This document shows positions 56,528 through 64,000 of a stretch of DNA of 64,000 nucleotides, piece after piece; position 1 is the first letter of the stretch; the number at the start of each line of letters is the position of its first letter. Source of the stretch: Pollutimonas harenae (GTDB taxonomy: Bacteria > Pseudomonadota > Gammaproteobacteria > Burkholderiales > Burkholderiaceae_B); NCBI RefSeq assembly GCF_004153685.1, contig NZ_SDQD01000001.1, positions 1,364,001-1,428,000 on the forward strand, in the 5' to 3' direction. A program made the translations under genes and the position numbers. The notes below the pieces were generated by a model. That model searched no databases and was not told where the DNA came from. It worked only from the letters and a program-made list of their open reading frames with translations.

Positions 56528-57697
56528 ATGAGCAACACCCGCGACGCGGACTTGGATGCAGTGTCATCCTACGATATATCACCCGTTCCCGAAATTGTGG
56601 CCGAGCTGCGTGCCGGCCGTATGGTCATTCTGGTTGACGAAGAAGATCGCGAAAACGAAGGCGATCTGGTCATGGCGGCCGAGCACATTACCCCCGACGC
56701 CATCAACTTCATGGTGACCCATGCCAGGGGCCTGGTATGCCTGACGCTGACCGAAGAGCGCTGCAAACAGCTGGAACTGCCCCTGATGGCCAGCCGCAAC
56801 GGTACACGCTTCGGCACCAATTTCACGATGTCGATTGAAGCTGCCGAAGGTGTCGAGACCGGTATCTCAGCGGCAGACCGCGCCCGTACCATACAGGTGG
56901 CAGTGGCTCGTGATGCCCAGCCGTCCGACCTGGTCCAGCCTGGTCATATTTTTCCGGTTCAAGCTGTGCGTGGTGGCGTGCTTGTGCGTGCTGGCCACAC
57001 CGAGGCGGGCTGCGATCTGACCGCTCTGGCAGGTCTGACCCCCGCCGCCGCTATCTGCGAGATACTGAAGCCCGATGGCACCATGGCCAGACTGCCCGAT
57101 CTGATACTTTTTGCACGTGAGCACGGCCTGAAAATTGGCACCATTGCTGATCTTATTCAATATCGCAGCGAACACGAGTCCATGGTCGAGCGCATTGCGT
57201 CGCGTGATGTGCAAACACCTTGGGGCGAATTCCACGCGGTGGCCTATCGCGATCTGGCATCGGGCGCTTTACACCTGGCCCTGGCGCACGGCAATATTTC
57301 ACCCGACACCGAAACTCTGGTCAGGGTACATGAGCCCACCAGCATGCTTGATGTCTTGTTCCACGATGCCACCGCCCATAGCTGGAGCGTATCTGATGCG
57401 CTCAAGGCCATAGTGGCTGCGCCAGCAGGCGTTCTCATCATGCTTAATTGCCAGGGCTCTTCCGAGCTGCTCTTTGATCAGTTCGAAGCCTGGAATCAGC
57501 AGCAGGCCACACAAGCGCCCATACCCGACCGCGAAGGCCGCTACGGCTTACGCACCTACGGCATAGGCGCTCAAATCATGCTCGACTTGAATGTGGGCAA
57601 GGCCCGTCTTTTGGCCAAGCCCAGAAAAATGCCCAGCATGGCAGGCTTTTCTTTAACCATAACGGGTTACGATAGCGAACCTCCTTCCACACCCTAA
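56528..57697 (+). CDS. ribB: 3,4-dihydroxy-2-butanone-4-phosphate synthase with degenerate GTP cyclohydrolase II domain (RibBX)
   Basis: 389 residues. The RibB half (about 15-215) makes the four-carbon unit of riboflavin from ribulose 5-phosphate: VILVDEEDRENEGDLVMAAEHIT and RNGTRFGTNFTMSIEAAEGV, TEAGCDLTALAG. The second half has the RibA fold outline (TPWGEFHAVAYRD, RYGLRTYGIGAQIMLDLNV) but lacks the zinc-binding motif; where RibA reads HSECLTGD...RCDCG this protein reads HEPTSMLDVLFHD. It therefore should not act as GTP cyclohydrolase; RibX domains of this kind modulate RibB in Shewanella. ATG 56498 would add ten residues. No FMN riboswitch is seen upstream. Confidence 0.93.
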   Translation: MSNTRDADLDAVSSYDISPVPEIVAELRAGRMVILVDEEDRENEGDLVMAAEHITPDAINFMVTHARGLVCLTLTEERCKQLELPLMASRNGTRFGTNFTMSIEAAEGVETGISAADRARTIQVAVARDAQPSDLVQPGHIFPVQAVRGGVLVRAGHTEAGCDLTALAGLTPAAAICEILKPDGTMARLPDLILFAREHGLKIGTIADLIQYRSEHESMVERIASRDVQTPWGEFHAVAYRDLASGALHLALAHGNISPDTETLVRVHEPTSMLDVLFHDATAHSWSVSDALKAIVAAPAGVLIMLNCQGSSELLFDQFEAWNQQQATQAPIPDREGRYGLRTYGIGAQIMLDLNVGKARLLAKPRKMPSMAGFSLTITGYDSEPPSTP

Positions 57698-57712
57698 CAG
57701 GAACTATTGACT

Positions 57713-58243
57713 ATGAACCCTTATACCTTGTCTCCCGATCTGAATGGGGAAGGCTTGCATATTGGCATCGTGCGGGCTCGTTTCAATGAAGAAATCGGCC
57801 TGACCGAGCTTGACGCGTGCCTGGCCGAGCTGGCCGAAATGGGCGTCGACGAGCGCGACGTCATGGTGGTCTCGGTTCCCGGAGCACTTGAACTCGGTGT
57901 TACGCTGGCCCAAATGGCGGAAACCTTCGAGTTCGATGCACTGATCGCATTGGGTGCAGTCATTCGCGGCGAAACCTACCATTTTGAGATCGTCAGCAAC
58001 GAAAGCGCTTCGGCCATCAGCCGCGTGTCGCTTGAAACCGGCATCCCGGTAGCCAACGGTGTGCTCACCACCGATACCGACGAACAAGCGGAAGCCCGTG
58101 CCGCTGAAAAAGGCCGTGACTGCGCACGTGCAGCCATCGAAATGGCCAATCTGGTCGCAGCGCTCGAGCCTGAAATAGATGACGACGACGAAGACGAAGA
58201 CGAGGACGACGAAGACGAGGACGACGATTTTGACGACAAGTAG
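57713..58243 (+). CDS. ribH: 6,7-dimethyl-8-ribityllumazine synthase with acidic C-terminal tail
   Basis: 176 residues. Condenses the RibB product with 5-amino-6-ribitylaminouracil. Typical motifs: [66 protein letters not shown], and [20 protein letters not shown] with the active-site His in GETYHFE. The last 25 residues ([20 protein letters not shown] and so on) contain 21 Asp/Glu. Lumazine synthases without this end after the EMANL-like helix. ATG 57713 is chosen over a TTG two codons earlier. Overlaps nusB by 14 bases. Confidence 0.95.
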   Translation: MNPYTLSPDLNGEGLHIGIVRARFNEEIGLTELDACLAELAEMGVDERDVMVVSVPGALELGVTLAQMAETFEFDALIALGAVIRGETYHFEIVSNESASAISRVSLETGIPVANGVLTTDTDEQAEARAAEKGRDCARAAIEMANLVAALEPEIDDDDEDEDEDDEDEDDDFDDK

Positions 58244-58730
58244 AACACAGGGAGCGCCTTCGGGCGGCTCCGCCCGTAGTAATGCTCGTAGCGCGCGCAG
58301 GCGCGCGCGCGAGTTTGCCTTGCAGGGTATTTATGCCTGGCTATTGCGTGGCGACGCCGGGTTGCAAGAGGCAGGTGAGATCGACGCACATATACGCGAC
58401 GATGAAGAGTTTCACGATGCTGACGCAACGTGGTTCAAAACATTGCTGCATGGGGTGCTGCGCGAAGCTCCCGCCTTGCGCGAACGCTTCATGCCTCACG
58501 TCGACCGGCCACTTGAAGAACTCTCGCCCATCGAGCATGGCATCCTCCTGATCGGCAGTTACGAGCTTGTCCATCACATCGAGGTGCCCTATAAAGTGGC
58601 CATCAACGAGGCGGTCGAGCTGGCCAAATCATTTGGCGGTACCGACGGGTTCAAGTTCGTCAATGGTGTGCTCGATAAAATGGCCGCCGATGTCCGTCCG
58701 CAAGAAGTTCAGGCTGCCCCGCGACGTTAG
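58230..58730 (+). CDS. nusB: Transcription antitermination protein NusB
   Basis: 166 residues from TTG 58230, which is inside the acidic-tail codons of ribH. The start is uncertain; an earlier frame would read through the Asp/Glu repeat codons and is unlikely to be protein. The Arg-rich N-terminus ([26 protein letters not shown]) binds boxA RNA, and [72 protein letters not shown] are typical. Works with NusA, NusE and NusG in rRNA antitermination. Confidence 0.93.
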   Translation: MTTSRTQGAPSGGSARSNARSARRRAREFALQGIYAWLLRGDAGLQEAGEIDAHIRDDEEFHDADATWFKTLLHGVLREAPALRERFMPHVDRPLEELSPIEHGILLIGSYELVHHIEVPYKVAINEAVELAKSFGGTDGFKFVNGVLDKMAADVRPQEVQAAPRR

Positions 58731-58750
58731 TCGGCATCTGCTCAAATCAA

Positions 58751-59719
58751 GTGTCAACCGGCCCTAACGAGTTCGATCTCATCGCCCGCTACTTCACGCG
58801 TCCGGCGCCTTCGGGCTTTCTGGGCGTGGGCGATGATTGTGCTTTATTGAAGCTTGCGCCAGGATACAACCTGGCTACCAGTACCGATTTGCTGATCGAA
58901 GGTCGTCATTTCTTCTCGGACGTCGACCCGAAGGCGCTGGGCCATAAGGCGCTGGCCGTCAATATCTCTGACCTGGCCTCCATGGGAGCACAGCCCCTGG
59001 CCTGTCTGCTGAGTTTGTCTTTACCCGATGTGAAGGCTGATTGGCTGAAAGCCTTCTCCGACGGGTTTTATGCGCTGGCCGAGCGAGCCCACTGTCCGCT
59101 GCTCGGGGGAGACACCACACGCAGCACTGGGGGGGTGATCATCAATGTCACAGTCATGGGGCAAGTAAAGCCCGGGCAGGCTTTGCTGCGGACGGGTGCC
59201 AAGGTGGGTGACGATATTTGGGTAACTGGTACGTTGGGTGCTGCCGATATTGCCTTACGCTTGTTGCAAGGCCGCCTGCCTGCCAATAATGATCTGCTCA
59301 AGGCCTGCAGGGCGGCGCTGGAATGGCCTGAGCCTCCCTGGGCATTTGGCAAGGCCTTGGCAGGTATCGCCCATGCAGCGCTCGATATTTCCGATGGCCT
59401 GGCTCAGGATCTTGGGCATATACTCAAAGCCAGTGCTTGCGGCGCAGAGCTGGACTATCCGGCATTGCCTTTGCATCCTGCCTTGCATGGGATGGATGCG
59501 GATCTGGTGCAAGAGGCTGCCCTCGCCGGAGGAGATGTTTATCAACTTTGCTTCACGGCGTCGCCAGACCGCAGCATTCGTATACAGGAGCTGGCAGATC
59601 GGGCACAATGCCGTGTCTCACGTATAGGCCAAATCGTGGCCGAGCCCGGTTTGCGCATCCGTGGAGCCGACGGAGTTCTCATCGAGCCGTCCTTTATCGG
59701 TTTTGATCATTTTTCCTGA
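58751..59719 (+). CDS. thiL: Thiamine-monophosphate kinase
   Basis: 322 residues. Phosphorylates thiamine monophosphate to the active diphosphate. Motifs: FLGVGDDCALLKLAPG, STDLLIEGRHFFSDVDPKALGHKALAVNISDLASMGAQP, CPLLGGDTTRSTGGVIINVTVMG and LDISDGLAQDLGHIL. Starts with GTG 20 bases after nusB, in the thiL-pgpA-pncC order. Confidence 0.95.
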   Translation: MSTGPNEFDLIARYFTRPAPSGFLGVGDDCALLKLAPGYNLATSTDLLIEGRHFFSDVDPKALGHKALAVNISDLASMGAQPLACLLSLSLPDVKADWLKAFSDGFYALAERAHCPLLGGDTTRSTGGVIINVTVMGQVKPGQALLRTGAKVGDDIWVTGTLGAADIALRLLQGRLPANNDLLKACRAALEWPEPPWAFGKALAGIAHAALDISDGLAQDLGHILKASACGAELDYPALPLHPALHGMDADLVQEAALAGGDVYQLCFTASPDRSIRIQELADRAQCRVSRIGQIVAEPGLRIRGADGVLIEPSFIGFDHFS

Positions 59720-59739
59720 TATACCACAGGCGCTTACAT

Positions 59740-60264
59740 ATGCCGGCCATGGACCCATCTGCAATAAACGATACCAAGCCTGAACCCACACCCTCCTGGG
59801 TGTTCAAGTCGGTTCCCCGAGTGATTGCATTTGGCCTGGGTAGTGGCCTGCTCAAGCCCGCTCCAGGCACCTGGGGCACCTTGATGGGCTGGCTGCTGTG
59901 GGTATTGGTGATCGGGCGGTTGTCCGATACAGCGATTGCCGTGAGCATCATTGCAGCCTTTGCTTTGGGCTGCTGGGTCTGCCAGCGCACTGGCGTCGAG
60001 ATGGGGCGGCCCGATCATGGAGGCATGGTCTGGGACGAAATCGTGGCTTTCTGGCTAGTCTTGTGGCTTACACCAGACGGTCTGATAGCGCAGTTGCTGG
60101 CATTTGTTGTGTTTCGCCTTTTCGATATTATCAAACCGCCGCCCATTCATTTCTTCGATGGTCGTTTCAAAAATGGTTTCGGGGTCATGTGGGATGATAT
60201 TCTGGCGGCGGCATACAGCTTGCTGGTAATCGCCGTACTGGTCCGACTCGAGGTGCTTCCATGA
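59740..60264 (+). CDS. pgpA: Phosphatidylglycerophosphatase A
   Basis: 174 residues, membrane-bound enzyme that dephosphorylates phosphatidylglycerol phosphate. Motifs: FGLGSGLLKPAPGTWGTLMGW, DHGGMVWDEIVAFWLVLW and FRLFDIIKPPPIHFFDGRFKNGFGVMWDDILAA with conserved Asp residues. Three or four membrane segments are predicted. An ATG three codons downstream is possible. Overlaps pncC by four bases. Confidence 0.95.
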   Translation: MPAMDPSAINDTKPEPTPSWVFKSVPRVIAFGLGSGLLKPAPGTWGTLMGWLLWVLVIGRLSDTAIAVSIIAAFALGCWVCQRTGVEMGRPDHGGMVWDEIVAFWLVLWLTPDGLIAQLLAFVVFRLFDIIKPPPIHFFDGRFKNGFGVMWDDILAAAYSLLVIAVLVRLEVLP

Positions 60265-60767
60265 ACAATGACACTGTATCGCTGTATGCGCCCAGACTGG
60301 GAAACCTGTTGGTAGACAATGGCTGGATGTTCGCTTGTGCCGAGTCCTGCACGGGTGGTCTGTTGGCTGCTGCCATGACAGACACCCCAGGGTCCAGTGC
60401 CTGGTTTGATCGCGGCTTTGTCACCTATAGCAATCAGGCCAAGATCGAGCAACTGAGGGTTAGTGCTGACACGCTGGATCGATTTGGCGCTGTCAGCGAA
60501 GAAACTGCCATGGAAATGGCTGCTGGCGTGTTGGCTGCCACCAAGTTATCGCAGCTAGCCATATCGACCACCGGCATAGCGGGGCCGGGCGGCGGGACAC
60601 CGGGCAAGCCAGTAGGCATGGTGTGCTTTGGTTTCGCTCAGCGAGCCGGCAAGGGTGTGGTGACGCGAGCTGTGACCAAAGTCTTCGACGGCGACCGGGC
60701 TCAGATTCGCAACGCGTCGGTGGCATTCGCCCTGAAGACCGCCCTCGAGATCATCGAGCCGCGTTGA
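60261..60767 (+). CDS. pncC: Nicotinamide-nucleotide amidase (CinA C-terminal domain family)
   Basis: 168 residues. Deamidates NMN to nicotinate mononucleotide in NAD recycling. The domain stands alone rather than fused to the CinA N-terminal part. Motifs: [81 protein letters not shown]. Start overlaps the pgpA stop (ATGA); stop overlaps pyrF of the opposite strand by 17 bases. Confidence 0.94.
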   Translation: MNNDTVSLYAPRLGNLLVDNGWMFACAESCTGGLLAAAMTDTPGSSAWFDRGFVTYSNQAKIEQLRVSADTLDRFGAVSEETAMEMAAGVLAATKLSQLAISTTGIAGPGGGTPGKPVGMVCFGFAQRAGKGVVTRAVTKVFDGDRAQIRNASVAFALKTALEIIEPR

Positions 60768-61566
60768 TGGCGTCGCGCGTAGCGCGCGCTGCCTGAGCCG
60801 CTGCCTCGCGCCAATTGTCGCCGCCGCTGGCATACAGAATGGCACGCGACGAATTGATCATCATGCCGGTACCCTGACTGTTACGGCCGGCTTTTACCGT
60901 GGCCGGGATATCACCACCCTGTGCACCAATGCCTGGAATCAACAGGGGCATATCTCCTACGCGAGCCCTTACTCTGGCGATTTCTTCAGGAAAGGTCGCT
61001 CCAACTACTAGCGCGCATTGTCCGCTGGTATTCCATTTTTCGGCGGCCAGCGATGCCACGTGCAGGTACAGGGGCGTGCCATCTGCCGACTCAATGAACT
61101 GCAAGTCGGAGCCGCCCGTGTTCGACGTACGGCAGAGAATAATGACCCCTTTGCTTTTCCAGGATAGATAGGGTTCGAGTGTATCGAAGCCCATATAGGG
61201 GCTGACGGTAACGGCATCGGCCTGATAGCGTTCGAATGCTTCCCGGGCATACTGCTCGGCGGTTGAGCCGATATCGCCCCGTTTGGCGTCGAGCACAATG
61301 GGTAGGCCTGGATGATGCTCAAGAATATAGTTGCAAAGCGCTTCCAGCTGGTCTTCGGCACGCTGGGCCGAAAAATAGGCGATTTGCGGTTTGATGGCAC
61401 AGGCATAGGGTGCCGTGACATCGATAATGGCGCGGCAGAACTCAAAAATGGCGTCTGATCGTCCTTGCAGCTCGGCAGGGAAACGTTGCGGGTCAGGGTC
61501 CAGGCCTACGGTAAGCATGGAGTTGGACGTGGCCCAGGCCTGTTGCAATTTTTGAGTAAAGATCAT
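60751..61566 (-). CDS. pyrF: Orotidine 5'-phosphate decarboxylase (type 2 family)
   Basis: 271 residues from ATG 61566. Last step of UMP synthesis. The catalytic Lys-Asp array is in [35 protein letters not shown] is the N-terminal strand, and [35 protein letters not shown] the phosphate-binding end. The length marks the longer PyrF subfamily 2. An upstream in-frame start at 61665 is rejected for its basic, non-conserved extension. Confidence 0.95.
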   Translation of the reverse strand: MIFTQKLQQAWATSNSMLTVGLDPDPQRFPAELQGRSDAIFEFCRAIIDVTAPYACAIKPQIAYFSAQRAEDQLEALCNYILEHHPGLPIVLDAKRGDIGSTAEQYAREAFERYQADAVTVSPYMGFDTLEPYLSWKSKGVIILCRTSNTGGSDLQFIESADGTPLYLHVASLAAEKWNTSGQCALVVGATFPEEIARVRARVGDMPLLIPGIGAQGGDIPATVKAGRNSQGTGMMINSSRAILYASGGDNWREAAAQAARATRDAINAAR

Positions 61567-61683
61567 GGAACGGTCGATAGAAGAGTGCGTATTGGATAGC
61601 CTGAGATTATAGGCGCAAGGTTTGTTCCGTCTTTGCCGGCTGCGGCAAGGTACCGGAGCTTGCAATGTTGCGGCGCGTCTGTC

Positions 61684-62070
61684 TTAGAAAAAGTGAGAGG
61701 CGATGACGCTCAGCCAGACTACTGCGCCAAACAGAATGGACAGCATGACAGCGGCACTGCCCAGGTCTTTGGCACGCCCTATCAAAGGATGTTTTTCCAG
61801 GGTAATGGTGTCGGCCAAGGCCTCCAGGCCAGAGTTCAACAGCTCGATGATCAGCACAAAGAACAGCGTACCCAGTAGCATCAGGATCTCGCCCAGGCTG
61901 CGTCCCAGCCAGATGGCAATAGGCGTCAGGATGGACACCAGCAGCAACTCCTGACGGAAAGCGGCTTCATGGCGAAATGCGGCACCCAGGCCTTGTGCCG
62001 AATAGCGCAAGGCATTGTATAGGCGACCTATGCCGCCTTTACTTTTGTAGGGTGAGTTGATCGGAGTCAT
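61684..62070 (-). CDS. dgkA: Diacylglycerol kinase
   Basis: 128 residues with three membrane helices. Phosphorylates diacylglycerol to phosphatidate, recycling the by-product of periplasmic glucan synthesis. The signature ELLNSGLEALADTI with the catalytic Glu and Asn is present, preceded by HEAAFRQELLLVSILTPIAIWLG. Confidence 0.95.
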   Translation of the reverse strand: MTPINSPYKSKGGIGRLYNALRYSAQGLGAAFRHEAAFRQELLLVSILTPIAIWLGRSLGEILMLLGTLFFVLIIELLNSGLEALADTITLEKHPLIGRAKDLGSAAVMLSILFGAVVWLSVIASHFF

Positions 62071-62213
62071 GGGAATCCAGGCATCGAGTGGTCGCTCATT
62101 ATAGGGCTCCTTTTTGACAATCAGACGGGCGGGGCCCTATCTAAATTGTTGCTTCTGTGCTTTCTGCCCAGTTCGCTCGGGTTTGCCGGACACTGGCACA
62201 TGACAATAAAAAA

Positions 62214-62238
62214 GCCTCCGACGAATCGGAGGCTTTTT
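62214..62238. terminator. Rho-independent terminator of groL, possibly two-way
   Basis: Eight-base perfect stem GCCTCCGA / TCGGAGGC with CGAA loop. T5 follows on the plus side and the minus side has a run of A (AAAAAAGCC on the plus strand, TTTTTT on the minus), making it a strong terminator for groL. Confidence 0.88.
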
Positions 62239-62244
62239 GCAGGT

Positions 62245-62266
62245 ATCCGGGCGCGGGCGCCCGGAT
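62245..62266. other. Second hairpin in the groL 3' untranslated region
   Basis: ATCCGGGCGC GG GCGCCCGGAT, a perfect ten-base stem, sits between the groL stop and the terminator. It has no U-tract, so it may protect the mRNA 3' end or help termination. Confidence 0.6.
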
Positions 62267-62288
62267 AATGGTCTGGCAACAAGCAGGC

Positions 62289-63965
<1,677 letters not shown>

Positions 63966-64000
63966 TTACAGAACCACGGCGAGGATTTCTTCCTCGCGGA
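63966..64000 (-). CDS. groS: Co-chaperonin GroES, last codons only
   Basis: The right edge cuts this gene. The eleven codons left encode REEEILAVVL and a stop, the characteristic GroES C-terminal strand. It is upstream of groL on the same strand, so the regulatory region of the operon (for example a heat-shock element) lies outside the window. Confidence 0.9.
   Translation of the reverse strand, partial: REEEILAVVL

Noticed and set aside
56134-56538. Long reading frames on both strands through the tandem repeat
   Set aside because: They consist of translated repeat units (AKSAPLGG, GRPGGKKGP and the like) and have no family character; the repeat explains them.
58179-58229. Longer NusB start inside the ribH acid tail
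   Set aside because: The added residues ([15 protein letters not shown]) are only the shifted reading of Asp/Glu repeat codons.

Overview
The window looks like chromosome of a free-living betaproteobacterium of the order Burkholderiales, most probably family Alcaligenaceae (the Bordetella / Achromobacter / Pusillimonas neighbourhood). This rests on gene order and protein style: ribBX-ribH-nusB-thiL-pgpA-pncC-pyrF, rsmD-coaD-ferredoxin next to ftsY, Bug-type solute receptors, a high-potential iron-sulfur protein, and a split pntA. No database search was possible, so genus and species stay open. Coding density is high; about 65 protein genes, one tRNA, three gene remnants and one tandem repeat are described.

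Layout. 1-11.2 kb is housekeeping: a lipoprotein fragment, trhO, a glutathione transferase, fabI, mltD, gloB, a methyltransferase, rnhA, an RND efflux pair and dnaQ. A tRNA-Val(CAC) at 11.26 kb opens a poorly coding stretch (11.3-12.7 kb) that holds a hypothetical gene, the first 29 codons of a VOC-family gene and a frameshifted HEAT-like gene. From 12.7 to 20 kb come a HiPIP, a TRAP transporter operon with an amidohydrolase gene inside it and a LysR regulator behind it, an SDR remnant, and an AraC regulator and alpha/beta hydrolase whose upstream regions share a 20-bp element. 20.4-27.6 kb holds an ABC-F protein, an old yellow enzyme with divergent ArsR regulator, a DMT exporter with divergent MocR regulator, a solute-binding-like protein without signal peptide, a GFA protein and a GNAT acetyltransferase.

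27.8-33.4 kb is a catabolic block: a Bug receptor, a formylglycine-type ester hydrolase and a BKACE enzyme in one apparent operon, with a divergent MarR regulator followed by an FMN alpha-hydroxy-acid oxidase. Next are an unrecognised membrane protein, a patatin-like phospholipase and tpm, then four genes (36.2-39.7 kb) for the 3-hydroxyanthranilate meta-cleavage route down to 4-oxalocrotonate. 39.8-51.7 kb is pntAA-pntAB-pntB, yidB, metY, an AsmA protein, a stand-alone MOSC_N protein, ferredoxin, coaD, rsmD, ftsY and a CYTH-CHAD protein.

51.8-56.2 kb is a phosphonate-type ABC importer (phnDCEE) behind an IclR regulator, with a strong inverted repeat in front of phnD. A three-copy 76-78 bp GC-rich repeat fills the gap before ribBX, whose GTP-cyclohydrolase-like half lacks the zinc-binding motif. 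The riboflavin/thiamine/lipid block runs to dgkA, and the window closes with groL and the last codons of groS. The best leads for something undescribed are the Bug-hydrolase-BKACE operon, the amidohydrolase embedded in the TRAP operon, the shared element of the AraC regulator and hydrolase, and the stand-alone MOSC_N protein.
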